Below, piece by piece: positions 52,552-63,451 of a stretch of 64,000 bases of DNA (position 1 is its first letter; every line of letters starts with the position of its first letter). Below the pieces are notes generated by a model. That model ran no database searches, was not told where the DNA came from, and worked only from the letters and a program-made list of their open reading frames with translations. The stretch comes from Actinobaculum suis (GTDB taxonomy: Bacteria; Actinomycetota; Actinomycetes; Actinomycetales; Actinomycetaceae). Location of the stretch: assembly GCF_900102025.1 (NCBI RefSeq), contig NZ_FNAU01000011.1, forward strand, positions 16,952 through 80,951, in the 5' to 3' direction. The position numbers were made by a program, and so were the translations under genes.

Positions 52552-54921
52552 TTACCGGCCCGTCCGGGGCCGGCGCGGGCGGGCACCAATAATGAGCGCA
52601 GGTACCACAAATAGCAGTCCGGCTAGTCCGAACGTCCACACAACGCCGTAATTATGCACGGCAGCAGAGTCGAGGAATGTGAAGGGAATGCGGTCCATAG
52701 CGGCCAAGCGCCCCAAAATTACCGCGCTTCCCACGGTAACCGAGTAAGAGAAAACGAGGGGCTTTAGCAATCTCAGGCGCACGCGCCTACCACCTCCAAA
52801 CAGCTCGATAAGGCAGCGCTCTATCCGCTGATCAGAAACCAAAGTAACGGCTAGGGCAAGTAATATCGCGCCAGAGACAAACACGGCAAATATCTGACGT
52901 GCTACTGCTTGTGCGCGTAGTTGCCTAATTTCAGGATCATCAGAGTCGCTAAGCGACGCGAACGGGGCTTCCAAAAGTATGGTTGCGCGCACCCCGTCCC
53001 GCACTTCATCCGGCATACTTCCAAATCCAGTAACAATCACGGTGTACGACCGTGGTTTGCTGATACCGAGCTGTTTGAGTAGCGCCGAATCACTCGGTAA
53101 AACCAACCCGCGCAGGATATTATTCTCTAAATCCCTATCTCCAATGATTCCCTCCACGTTAATAACCTCGGTAACGGCTGAATCACCCATCCCAATACCA
53201 ATGAGGGTAACTGCCCCCTTCTTAGTGACGTAAGATTCAGGGGCGTGATTAATATATTTTCGATCAACTAATCCGCCGGATGCTATATAGACCAGATCCA
53301 GATTCGGTTGCGGGCAATCAGCCACAGTTTTCGCCGTAGCGAAACACGCCGCGCTTTCGCTATCGGTAATGCGAAATACTCGCTCATTTGTGGCGACATC
53401 TCCGAATACGGCCGTGTAAGGTTTTATTTCTGGAAATCTCTTCAGTAAGTTGTCAACAGCTTGTTCATTAGCATTACTGACTTCCAGGTAGCTGTCCGCA
53501 CCTTCGATCTGCCGTCCTAACCAGTTAGTCAAGTCCGCCACCCCGCTTGCATAAAGTGCCCCGTAATAGTTCAAAGCAAAAACAGCTACAAGCGCACCCA
53601 AAGTAAGCTTTTGTAAACGGTTTCCTAGCCTGCCAGTCACCTTCCGTTGCCGCGTAATTAATGCTATTGCGTAAGCGAACGCGGGAACGCTCACCGCACC
53701 CACAACCATCGCGGCCCGATGGCCTTGCGGGAAAATGTATAACTGCCTGCTTATTATCAACAGCATTGTTATCGCCGTACCCGCAACACCCACACCCATC
53801 AGCAAACGAACCGAAAAGCCGTCACTATGCGCGCGCATCTGATGTTTGCGAGCTGCAACCGTTAACCCCGCCGCGAGAATTCCACCGAGCAGTATCACGG
53901 CCAGCATTGCTGTAGCCGCAATAACTACCGCACTCCACACAAGCTGTTGCCAGCGCTGCTCGAAATAGGTTCCCAGCCATGCAGATAGATTCGGTAGCGA
54001 AATCACGGCTATAAGCACTCCAACCGCGCCACCCAGCAAAGCCAGCAAAATAGTCTGTGTACAGGTGGTCAGTGCCGCTTTTCCTGGACTATCGCCTAAT
54101 GCAGTCAAAACTCTATAAACGCCCTGCCGCCGCTGCCGATCAGCCGCATAAATTGCAGTTACAAAAGCGACCACCATTAGCCCGCCAAACAAAAATGCCA
54201 TTTGTGGCGATACCGCCTGGTAGCTCACCGCATTAGCAGTAGATCGATTAACCACAGAAGTTACTGTGGCAACATCTCCGCCACCGTGACTCAGCGCCCC
54301 ATTTATAGGAGCTAAGTCCTCGTTGGTTAACCACACTTCCGCGGATGAGAAAACAGTTTCATCGTCAGTTATAGCAATCGCGCTAATCTCGTTAATCGAA
54401 GCGGGATTTTCGGTCACTCCTACCAATGTAAATGTTTTTTGCTTTCCAGCGTTATCGGCGTCTACCATTTCGAAGCGGGCACCCAGTTCGGCCTGCAATT
54501 GCTTGGCTACTGCGCTACTAACCGAAAATTCTCCGGTATGTATGGGATAGCGTCCGGCTATCACCACACCAATATCAGCCGGCCCACTAGTCGATGTTAC
54601 ATCCACGCTGGCAGCTTTTTGAGTATCGGTGCTAAGAATATTTTGTCGCGAATGAGCGATTGCAACAGCCTCACGTTTTTCCTGCAAATACCGCATATAG
54701 GCGACGACGTCGTCGTTACCCGTTACCTGGCGACTATAGACCCCAAAATTACTTTTTGCCCCGCGCTCTACGGCGCGACTATACGCAGAAATAAAACCTG
54801 CCACGCTTACGCACGTAAGAACCAACACCAGCGCGAGCATCACAGTGCCCAAGGCCCCTACCGGTCTATGCAGAGCCATTTTGCGAATCAAACGTAACCG
54901 TTGTCTGCCCATGGGACTCAC
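52552..54921 (-). CDS. FtsX-like ABC transporter permease (bacteriocin-export type)
   Basis: A 789-residue membrane protein translationally coupled to the upstream ATPase (GTGA overlap). An N-terminal helix near 23-45 is followed by a large extracytoplasmic domain up to about 235. Then come blocks of hydrophobic helices around 240-420 and 440-480, a second external domain to about 655, and a final helix set ending near 780. This two-half FtsX/MacB-like architecture fits exporters of peptides or antimicrobial-resistance permeases, including the large integral membrane proteins that accompany lactococcin-972-type bacteriocins. The external domains are not recognisable by eye. Base composition is somewhat lower in G+C than in the metabolic genes. 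Confidence 0.82.
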   Translation of the reverse strand: MSPMGRQRLRLIRKMALHRPVGALGTVMLALVLVLTCVSVAGFISAYSRAVERGAKSNFGVYSRQVTGNDDVVAYMRYLQEKREAVAIAHSRQNILSTDTQKAASVDVTSTSGPADIGVVIAGRYPIHTGEFSVSSAVAKQLQAELGARFEMVDADNAGKQKTFTLVGVTENPASINEISAIAITDDETVFSSAEVWLTNEDLAPINGALSHGGGDVATVTSVVNRSTANAVSYQAVSPQMAFLFGGLMVVAFVTAIYAADRQRRQGVYRVLTALGDSPGKAALTTCTQTILLALLGGAVGVLIAVISLPNLSAWLGTYFEQRWQQLVWSAVVIAATAMLAVILLGGILAAGLTVAARKHQMRAHSDGFSVRLLMGVGVAGTAITMLLIISRQLYIFPQGHRAAMVVGAVSVPAFAYAIALITRQRKVTGRLGNRLQKLTLGALVAVFALNYYGALYASGVADLTNWLGRQIEGADSYLEVSNANEQAVDNLLKRFPEIKPYTAVFGDVATNERVFRITDSESAACFATAKTVADCPQPNLDLVYIASGGLVDRKYINHAPESYVTKKGAVTLIGIGMGDSAVTEVINVEGIIGDRDLENNILRGLVLPSDSALLKQLGISKPRSYTVIVTGFGSMPDEVRDGVRATILLEAPFASLSDSDDPEIRQLRAQAVARQIFAVFVSGAILLALAVTLVSDQRIERCLIELFGGGRRVRLRLLKPLVFSYSVTVGSAVILGRLAAMDRIPFTFLDSAAVHNYGVVWTFGLAGLLFVVPALIIGARPRRPRTGR

Positions 54922-55583
54922 TCCGCGACTAGATCGTAATTGCGAATCCGCACCACACCGTCCGCGTAGCTCGCGAACTCCCCGTCATGCGTACCGGCAA
55001 TCACAATCATTTCTTCGTCGTGAGCCAAGCCGGCCAGCAACTGCGCAATCTGTACCGTATTATCCCGATCCAGAGCGCCAGTAGGCTCATCTGCAAGAAG
55101 AACCCCAGCCTTGCCCATCAACGCTCTGGCTATCGCCACGCGTTGCTGCTCCCCACCAGATAGCAACTCGACCGCCCGCGTGGAGTAACCTTCTAGCCCA
55201 ACCCGCGCAAGCAACCATTTTGCGCGGTCGTGGTCACTTTTAACAGCGCGACCATCAGTAATCTCTCGTGCCAGTAGCAAATTTTCTAGCGGGCTCAAAA
55301 ATGGAACCAGTACATAATCTTGAAAGATTTGCCCTACTATAGAAGAACGCAATTCACGCACGGAGATAGTCGATAAATCCCTGCCCCCAATTCGTATCTG
55401 CCCACCAACTGGTTCCACTTCGCGCGTCAACAACCGAAACAATGTGGTCTTCCCGGAACCGGAAGGTCCCATAAGCGCATAAAACCGGCCAGTTCGGAAG
55501 CATGTGGACGCGTTATCAAAAATTTTGCGAGCCTCGCCTACGCCGCCATACTCAAATTGAAGATTATCTATTTCAACCCGCAT
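54918..55583 (-). CDS. ABC transporter ATP-binding protein (lactococcin-972 group-like)
   Basis: A 221-residue ATPase. Walker A is GPSGSGKTTLF, the Q loop is GQIFQDYVLVPFLSPLENLL, the signature LLSGGEQQRVAIARAL and Walker B LLADEPTGALD. The FYALMGPSGSGKT opening and the GLEGYSTRAVELLSGGEQQ stretch resemble ATPases grouped with lactococcin-972 exporters rather than general LolD proteins; this is a judgement by eye. ATG 55583 is preferred to GTG 55589, because GGGAGGGG then has normal spacing. It is followed by the permease and preceded by a small secreted-peptide gene, with a hairpin in between. Confidence 0.88.
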   Translation of the reverse strand: MRVEIDNLQFEYGGVGEARKIFDNASTCFRTGRFYALMGPSGSGKTTLFRLLTREVEPVGGQIRIGGRDLSTISVRELRSSIVGQIFQDYVLVPFLSPLENLLLAREITDGRAVKSDHDRAKWLLARVGLEGYSTRAVELLSGGEQQRVAIARALMGKAGVLLADEPTGALDRDNTVQIAQLLAGLAHDEEMIVIAGTHDGEFASYADGVVRIRNYDLVAE

Positions 55584-55627
55584 TTGCACCCCTCCCGGTT
55601 AGCACTGCAACGCTGTGGCTATGCGGA

Positions 55628-55655
55628 GGCGTGGTGCCGACAATTACACCACGCC
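55628..55655. terminator. Hairpin between peptide gene and exporter genes
   Basis: GGCGTGGTG pairs with CACCACGCC over a 10-base loop. It lies 18 bases after the peptide stop and may terminate or attenuate read-through into the ABC genes. No T-run. Confidence 0.6.
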
Positions 55656-55672
55656 TTCCTTATTGCAAACAA

Positions 55673-55834
55673 TCATCGTGGAGCGTGATCCACTCTCGCA
55701 GCACGCGGCCACGCCGCGCAGTTTCCACCCAATGCGTTTGCGCCAGGGATGGTCATCGCGAGAGATCCCACCACTAGCGCAACGCCCAATGCTACAGTGC
55801 CCCCAGCTTTTCGAATCCTTCGTGTCGTTTTCAT
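55673..55834 (-). CDS. Small secreted peptide precursor, candidate bacteriocin or signal peptide
   Basis: A 53-residue open frame. ATG 55834 follows AAGGAG with six-base spacing. The N-terminus MKTTRRIRKAGG and hydrophobic core VALGVALVVGSLAM form a signal peptide with a likely cleavage after GANA. That leaves only about 19 residues, LGGNCAAWPRAARVDHAPR, with one cysteine. Downstream lie an ABC ATPase and a large FtsX-like permease in the same direction, upstream a divergent SdpI-like gene. True lactococcin-972 proteins have longer mature parts, so this may be a short relative, a truncated one, or a pheromone. Another frame stays open past the stop and ends in the hairpin (VAACCESGS then MIVCNKEGVV), so a frameshift is possible. 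Confidence 0.62.
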   Translation of the reverse strand: MKTTRRIRKAGGTVALGVALVVGSLAMTIPGANALGGNCAAWPRAARVDHAPR

Positions 55835-55877
55835 TGTCTTCTCCTTAAAAATCGCCATTGACTTTTCACACCCCCGG

Positions 55878-55905
55878 CAGACACTACGACCGAACCGAGT
55901 GTCTG
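55878..55905. promoter_or_regulatory. Inverted repeat upstream of the peptide gene
   Basis: CAGACACT and AGTGTCTG, perfect 8-bp arms with a 12-base spacer, 44 bases before the peptide ATG. A second small repeat, ATTGCAC with GTGCAAT, lies at 55975-55993. Either could be an operator for the divergent pair. Confidence 0.5.
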
Positions 55906-56118
55906 TTAAATGTATCACACGCATTCTTGTCAGTGGGGTGCGAAGGTCTTTTAGAGCACTTCGCGCTTGACAGATTGCACACCTGGTGCAATTACCAGGC
56001 CCCAAACGCCTTCGAAAAACACGCGTCAGCTACACTTGACCTTGCGGCATAAACACCACCCCTATGTCCACTTTCCGGGGGTCGGGCCCAAGCTGGGGAT
56101 TTCGCGGAGGTTGGTATT

Positions 56119-56493
56119 ATGTATCAAGCCATAGCAATTGGTCTTGGACTTTTAGTACTAGCGACAGCAATTGCCCTGCTGGTTCTTGGCGGTGCAATGC
56201 GAAAAGACAAGTTGCCGCCAAACTCGTGGGCTGGTATTAGAACAAAGGCTGCATTCAACTCCAAGTTCGAGTGGTATCGGATTCAACGCGCGGGTTCTTT
56301 GCCAATCACTGGCTTGGGAATTGCCTATGCAGATTCATCGATCTTGTTTGTTCTTCAAGGGATTTATTACGAGACTATTTCTGCATTCATTCCAATAACT
56401 GTGCTGACCGTACAAAGCATTATTGGAATTATTTGGACTTACCGAGCGACTCAGAATACACGCACGCAAGATGCGTTAAAACAAGAGCTCTGA
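56119..56493 (+). CDS. SdpI-family membrane protein
   Basis: A 124-residue protein with three hydrophobic helices (about 5-25, 70-85 and 88-110). The conserved hydrophilic stretch after helix 1 reads KLPPNSWAGIRTKAAFNSKFEWYRIQR, the pattern of actinobacterial SdpI-like proteins (G-I/L-R-T-x...E-x-W). In Bacillus, SdpI gives immunity to the SdpC toxin; in actinobacteria the function is mostly untested. GGAGG precedes ATG 56119. Divergent from the peptide/ABC genes, it would suit an immunity role for the peptide, by context only. Confidence 0.75.
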   Translation: MYQAIAIGLGLLVLATAIALLVLGGAMRKDKLPPNSWAGIRTKAAFNSKFEWYRIQRAGSLPITGLGIAYADSSILFVLQGIYYETISAFIPITVLTVQSIIGIIWTYRATQNTRTQDALKQEL

Positions 56494-56848
56494 TGCTCTC
56501 GAGAGAGTTGAAGAAAAATAAAATCGGCTACTGTATCAACATCTCAGGCCAGAGTATTTCCCCCATCCCTCAATTCGAACCGACTCCCAACCCTACTTTC
56601 GCCCGTAATAGGAACAAAAAACCCGGGTAAAAACAACACGAAATGGCCAACCAAAAAGTCGAGTCAAAACGAGTTTTTAGCCACAAACTCGCTTCCTATC
56701 AACGAAAGATGCCCGCCCCAGCAACACGAAATGGCCAATGCGCCGGCTTAACGCCCTTAACGGTTCTGGCATGACGAAGGGCGGCTGGTGCGGGGTGTTC
56801 CCGTACCAGCCGCCCTCGTGCGCTAGTTAGCGCTTAGCAGCTTTCAGC
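56494..56848. other. Spacer with a 17-bp direct repeat and a terminator
   Basis: CAACACGAAATGGCCAA occurs at 56634-56650 and 56722-56738. No gene is supported. Confidence 0.6.
56779..56815. terminator. Terminator of the giant surface-protein gene
   Basis: GGGCGGCTGGTGCGGG pairs with CCCGTACCAGCCGCCC (one mismatch), 34 bases after the stop. Confidence 0.8.
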
Positions 56849-59800
56849 TTACCGGTTGCGACGACGCACGAGGAGCGCGCCAACACCAGTGAGCAGACCT
56901 GCGATGCCCAGTGTGCCGAGCACCGAAGCGCCGGTGAACGACAGCTTCTTGACTCGCGACTTAGCCTTGGCAGCCGCTGGACCTTCCGGTTCAACGATCT
57001 TGACTGTGAATTCGTCAATCACGTTGCCGTCCTTATCCTTGATGGTCACCTTGATAACATCACCAGGCTTCGCATCCCGATTCGGGGTTACCGTGATCGA
57101 ACCATCCGAGTTCAACGTACCCTCGCCCGGGCCCTCGGCTTCAACCGTGGTACCCGCCGGGACGTCGCCACCCTTATTCGGGATGGTCACATCCTTGCCT
57201 GGATGCGTGGTCGCGTCGTCCCAGTTCGGGTTCGGAGCGATGGTCACCGTGATCTCGTCGATCGGCTCACCGTCCTTATCCTTGATGGTCACCTTGATGA
57301 CATCACCAGGCTTCGCATCCGGATTCGGCGTTACCGTGATCGAACCATCCGGGTTCAGGGTAGACGTACCAGGACCCTCGGTTTCAACCGTGGTACCCGC
57401 CGGGACGTCGCCACCCGTGTTCGGAATAGTCACGTCCTTACCAGGACGCGTGGTCGCGTCGTCCCAGTTCGGGTTCGGAGCGATGGTCACCGTGATCTCG
57501 TCGATCGGCTCACCGTCCTTATCCTTGATGGTCACCTTGATGACATCACCAGGCTTCGCATCCGGATTCGGCGTTACCGTGATCGAACCATCCGGGTTCA
57601 GGGTAGACGTACCAGGACCCTCGGTTTCAACCGTGGTACCCGCCGGGATGTCACCACCCGTGTTCGGAATGGTCACGTCCTTGCCTGGACGCGTGGTCGT
57701 GTCGTCCCAGTTCGGGTTCGGAACGATGGTCACCGTGACCTCGTCAATCACGTTGCCGTCCTTATCCTTGATGGTCACCTTGATGACATCACCAGGCTTC
57801 GCATCCGGATTTGGCGTTACCGTGATCGAACCATCCGGGTTCAGGGTAGACGTACCAGGGCCAGTAACCTCGGTAGTGGTACCTTCCGGAATCTCGCCAC
57901 CCTTATTCGGGATAGTCACGCCCTTGCCTGGACGCGTGGTCGTATCGTCCCAGTTCGGGTTCGGAACCACGGCCACGTTGACGGTTTCGATGTCCTCGGA
58001 ACCATCCGGGTATGTCACCTTCACCTTCACCTTACCGATTGCACCAGCAGGCGCGTCCGCAGGAGGCGTCACGACGAGCTCGTCGCCGTTCTGCACGGCG
58101 CACTTCCAACCAGTCGGGCATTCCTCGATGGCCACTACCGAGCCGGACGGCAGACCGTCACCCGCGTTCGGGATAACGACCGGCACGCCTGGGCGGGACT
58201 TGGAATCGTCCCACTTCGGAGTGGTTACCGCGGCGTATGTGTCACCCACGTTGAACTGGGCGGTGGTCTCATCGACGCCACCATTGTTCGGATAGGTCAC
58301 CACGACTGGGATGTTGAGCGTCTGGTTAGCCTGCTCGACCGTCGGTGTCATCGTGATGACGCCCGTATTCGCATCTATCTTCGCGTTTGCCGGAGCATCA
58401 GAACCCAGCGCGAACTTCGTGCCCGTGGGGGCAGCGTTCGTTTCGACGTCGGCCGTCTTCGGGTTATCGAAGGTCGGAGCTGCGGAGGAAACCTCAACGC
58501 CAACCGACGCGTTCGTCGGCTTGTAGTTCGGATCGTTCAGATCGTTGAGGGAGCAGCCTTCTTCGTTAACCTTTTCGCCCGGCTTGGTGCCCGGACACTT
58601 GTCGTCACCCGGCTTCGGATCGTCCGGGTTCACCGGATCCGGGTATCCATCACCGTCGGTATCGGTACGAACATTGACCGTGGCGTTCACGTCGTCGTAC
58701 GTGTCGTCACTGTAGGTGACGCGCACCGGAACGTTGATGATCTGACCGTTAGTCGCACCATTATCGATGACAACTGTGATGGAACCATCAGGGTTGATGG
58801 TCACACCTGCAGGTGCCTTCGTTCCTTCAGGAGAACCGTAGGTAACGCCGGTCGGGTTGGCCGACTTACCATCCGTGTCGGTGAACGTCGGCGAAGCAAC
58901 GGTGACCGTTTCGCCAGGCTTACCCGTCACCGGAGTGTAAGCAGGATCGTACTTCGCACGCTCCGTCGGGTTACCAGGCACGATGATGGCAGCCCTCAAC
59001 GAGATGTTCGCAGACGTCGATCCTTCGATCGTCCCAGCAGGATTGTGCGTGTCGTGCTTATCAACCGGCTCATAGGAGACGGTGATCTTCACGTCAGGGG
59101 TCTTACCAGTCGCGGTCGGCGTACCCTTGATCACGCATGCGCTCTGGGCGTCATCGTAAGCGATCTCAAGCCCAGCAGGCAGGTTTTCTGCCGTGCAAGC
59201 GGTAATCGTGGCCTTGCCATCGTTGGTTACCGGAATAACGATCGGGGTGATCGCTTCGTCCTTGACGCCTTCAATCACGTCGATCGGGCCGAGAACAGGT
59301 GCAACGGAGCAGCCATTCTCATTTACCTTGGCATCGGCCGGTGTGTTCAGGCACTTATCAAGATAGTTCGGAACGCCGTCGCCGTCGTCATCCCCAGCCG
59401 GGTTAATCGTGGCCGTAGTAGTCACAACAACCGGATCGGTATTCGGGTTATCCGTCTCCGGAGCCTTGTGCTCAACCGTGATCTTCACAGGCTGATCAGT
59501 AGCTTCCGCAGTCGGAGTACCGGTGATAACACAACCACCCTTGGCCTCATCGTAAACGATATCAAGGCCAGCAGGCAGACCTTCAGCCTTGCAAACCAGC
59601 TCGGTGTGCTTGCCCGGGTTATCAACCTTCACCACGATCTCGTTGATCGGTGTACCAACCGTACCCGTAATCGGACCAGGCTGTTCAACCGTCGGAGCAA
59701 CAGAGCAACCATTGCTATCTACCGTCGCACCAGAAGGAGTGTTCGGGCAGAGATCGTCGCCCGGCTGCGGGTTCTTCGGATCGAGCGGATCCAGCTTGCC

Positions 59801-62800
59801 GTCGCCGTCGTCATCGGTGCGCACCGTGACGGTGGCGGTGACGTCATCGTGGGTTCCATCCTCGTAGGTTACGCGGACTGGAACGTCGATCTTTTCACCG
59901 TTGGTCGCCGTATCCGGAATCGGAACATCGATCGAACCATCTTCTGCGATAGCTACACCGGACGGTACAGGGTTCTCGGGTTGCTCACCGTAGGTCACCT
60001 TAGCCGGGGTGGCAGGGTTGCCTTCCTTATCGGTGAACGTCGGCTTGTCGATGGTGACGGTGTCACCCGGCTTGCCTTCCTTGCCCTCGTAGGCCGGCTG
60101 GTACTTCTCGTTATCGCCAAAGTCCAGAACAGTTACGGTAACCGTAACCTCATCCTTCGAGCCATCCGAGTACGTTACAACAACCGGAACTTCGATCGTG
60201 TCGCCAGGGGTTGCATCGGTCGGAACAGGAACCGTGATGGCGCCCGTGTTCTCATCGATGTTTACGCCAGCCGGTGGGTTGGGGCCAAGCTCAAACTTGG
60301 TTCCAGTCGGCGGACCTTCCTTCTCAACATCCGCGGTCTTCGGGTTATCGAAGGTCGGAGCCGGGATGTTCACCTCGGAACCGGGCTTGCCCGAACCGTT
60401 CTCGTAAACCGGCTGGGTGACGCTCGTGATCGCACCAACGTTGAACACCGCATTCACGTTGTCCTCCGTGGTGTCGTCGTAGGTCACGACAACAGGCAAC
60501 TCAACGGACTTGCCAGCCTGATCGGTGCTCGGGCTGAAGGTTACTTCGCCAGTCTCCGGATCGATGTATGCCTTACCTGGAGTCACATCGGCCGGATTAG
60601 CTACTTCCTCCACACCGGCAGGCAACGTGCCGAAACTGAATTTGACCTGACCGATTTCTGCTGGGTTCTTCGAATAAGGATCAGGGAGGGTAACGCCTGC
60701 GCCGTCCTTGTCGGTGAAGGTCGGGCTCACCGAAGCGGATTCGTTCGGATCAACGTCGGTTGGTTCGTATGCAGGCTCGTAATCATGAGCCTTCGAGGTC
60801 ACCTTGACATTGACACGCAGTTCATCAGTGGTGTTGTCCGGGTAGGTCACCTTGACCGGAACCGTGAAGTCACCGGAAGGAGCATTGTTCGGAATCGTTA
60901 CCACACCGGTATTCGCATCGATGGTGGCGCCTGCGGGCACGTTAGCATCCGGAGCGGTCGGATCGATAGCGAAAGTGGTACCCGCAAGCGGACTGTTCGG
61001 AGCAGTCGGATCCAGGGATTCCTTAGCCGGAGTCTTCGCGTTGTCGAAGGTGATCGGATCCGACTTCGCTTCCACGCCGTGGTTCGTCTCTACCGGATTA
61101 ACCGGATTCGGTTCGAAACGCTCGTTGAAAGGTTCGTCGACGTCGGCAATACCGTTGTTATCCGCGTCGAAACCGAAGGTTACGAACTGCGTGGGGGTGT
61201 TGCCGGTAACGTCAAGGAAGCCACCGTCGGTGAGCTGCGAATCGCGCGTCACAGCCCAGTAGTCGATGTTGTCGGTAATACCAACGCTGTAGGTACCCTT
61301 GCCGAACTTCGCCATACCGAAGTTACGAACAACCGGGAAACCGGAGGCACCGCGCCATGCCGAAACCGTTGCGGTTTCTTCGGCGCTTGCCTTAGCGGAG
61401 CGACCCTGCGCGTCAGTCAGCGTCACATCGAACTTCGAAAGATCGGAACGCTGACCACCGTAGGTAATCTGCAGTTCGTCATTCGAGAGCGTGCGGAAAC
61501 CATCGGAGAGGATAACGCCCTGAGCATTCACATTGGAGTGCCGCACGGGCTCACCGTACTCATCAACGATTTTCACACCGTGAACGATTTCCTGATCATT
61601 TTGGGTGCGCGGCCTATCGACTTCGCCATCATTGTTGATATCGGGATCGCGCTCATCGTCGTCGACGCCGTCACCATCATCATCGGGGTACACGCGAACA
61701 CTGAGCGAATCCGCTGCCACATCGTTACCACCAGTGACGAGAACGGCCGTGTAGACGTCCTTATCTTTTGCGTCCTCCGGAATGGTGAAGGTGCAGTTCT
61801 TCGCATCGTTGAGCTTACTAATCGGGCAATCCTCGCCAACCTTGTGGCCGTTCTTATCACGCCATTCGATATGGGTGCGCAGCGGGGAGAGTGTTCCACT
61901 GAGTTCAACTTCGGCGACGTCGCCGCGCATAGCGGGCTTATCCGTCAGGTTGAAGTTGGTGATATCGAGGCGGATGAGCTCGAACGGCACCAGCGCGATA
62001 TTGACGTTGTAGCTGGAGTTCACCTCCTTGCCGTAGCGCGGAGTATCAATATCCTCAACACGCGAGGTAACCGTGGTGTTATGCGCGGGCACCGCCTGCG
62101 GTGTCCAGGTGGTGTTTGCCGAGGGGCTACGGAAAAGGTTGGCCGTGTAACTCGAGTAGTTCTGCACGACGTCGCCCTGGGGATTTTCTACCCAGATGTA
62201 CATGTTGTTGACATCGTAGAAATCCTTGGGCCGCTGGCTCTCATCGATGTAGTCACCCCAACGAATCGTGTAGCGACCGTCACGGTCCGTCTTCGCCGAA
62301 CGCGTCTTTACGTAGTGCGGATTTTCCTCTAGCAGCCGCTTCGTCTCCGCGAGCTGCTCGCTCTGCGGAAGCTCCTTGATGCGGGCATTTGCCGCCGCAC
62401 CTTCCTCCGTCAGCGTGGACATGTAGACCGTGTAACCTTCGGCCGGGGTGTCCTGGGTGGTTGCCGGATCGAAATTCGGGCCGGTGGCAGAGTTGGCACG
62501 ATCCGCGCCACCACCGGTTTCCAGCCAGACCTGACCGGACACGGTATTCGAGGTATGAAGCTGAGCGCCCGGCGCGTCGATTGGGCCCTTGTCATCGTGG
62601 ATGACGTTCTGGGCCTTCATCCACTCGCCCGGATGTTCATACATGAAGACACCCGTGCGCTGCATATTGGTGCCATCGGTCGTAAAACCACCAATATTGG
62701 ATCCCGTTGTGGTGTTGACGAAGGTGCCCGGGAAGAAGCCGTTAGCCTGACGAAGAATCGTCATCAGGTTGCCGGTCTTTTCATTCCGGTAGGGCTCAAT

Positions 62801-63351
62801 CCACAGACGGTAGGCTTCGCTATTCAACGAGGAACTGGAGAACTTGTACTCGGTTCCCGCAGCGTCCTTAAAACCCTGCCGAAGATCAAAAGCGTAGGCA
62901 CCCGGACCGGCTTGACTGCCGTCCACCTGGGTGATCTTGTTGGTGGTACGCGCCATGTAAATCGGCGAGGCCACGCCCTTCGAAAGGAACTGCATATACA
63001 CAGGAGTTCCTTCCGGGACCGGGCTCAGACCATTCGCCATGGTGGCGGGTGTACCGGTATCTACTTCCCAGGCACGGCCCGAGAGAGTATGAGGCGCATT
63101 GGTCATATCCGTTTGGCTGTCGACATAACCATTTTTAATGGCGTCGGCCTCAATGGCGCCCGTCACGGGATCAGGCTGCGGCCCTTCGGGCTGAACAATC
63201 TCACCGGTGGGCGCTGCTTGTGCAGTATTCGCGTGGAAAAGTCCCGTTAAAATACCGCCAAATGCTAGCGCCAACGCCGTAATAACGGCTAAGACCTTAC
63301 GTGATCTCCCCCCCCCTCAACTACTTGAGAAAAGGCCTTACTTTTCGGCAT
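56849..63351 (-). CDS. Giant LxxTG-anchored repeat surface protein, out of frame by a G9 tract
   Basis: Wall-anchored protein of about 2,165 residues if in frame. An AGGAGG lies six bases before ATG 63351. The ATG frame (MPKSKAFSQVVEGG) reaches G9 (63308-63316) and, as written, stops 21 codons in at a TAG. With one more G it continues through GGGRSRKVLAVITALALAFG, a signal peptide cut near AQA-AP, into the long frame. That frame then has an N-terminal adhesin-like region (about 30-480). Calcium-type acidic loops follow (DDDGDGVDDDE, RTDDDGDGKLDP, RTDTDGDGYPDP), with many Rib-like VTYPDGS-D domains between them. The end has four near-identical 81-residue repeats, then LSFTG, a helix and RRRNR. 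Probably an adhesin or surface-variation protein; ligand unknown. Confidence 0.88.
56992..57963 (-). repeat. Four 243-bp tandem repeats in the surface-protein gene
   Basis: Each unit encodes 81 residues starting NPNWDD and containing PNPDAKPGDVIKVTIKDKDG. Near-identity at the DNA level (period 243) invites copy-number change by recombination. The last unit is the most diverged. Confidence 0.88.
63308..63316 (-). promoter_or_regulatory. G9 homopolymer, candidate phase-variation switch
   Basis: Nine C on the plus strand, lying between the start codon and the signal-peptide core of the giant surface protein. Nine G is frame-off; ten (or seven) would be frame-on. Confidence 0.82.
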
Positions 63352-63444
63352 TCCTTGCCTCCTAAATTAACCACATCGCGAGTAAATTACCCACGCGACA
63401 TTTCCAACACGGGCACACAAGGAGCGCACCCGCGGCCAGTGTAC

Positions 63445-63450
63445 ATTATA
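63445..63450 (-). promoter_or_regulatory. Possible -10 element for the surface-protein gene
   Basis: TATAAT on the minus strand, in CTCAGTATAATGTACAC, about 95 bases before the ATG. No convincing -35 hexamer at 16-18 bp. Confidence 0.4.
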
Positions 63451-63451
63451 C

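Noticed and set aside
57203..62332. A 1,709-codon plus-strand open frame antisense to the giant surface protein
   Set aside because: It mirrors the codon bias and repeats of the surface gene, is Arg/Val-rich without domains, and has no ribosome-binding site. It is a shadow frame.
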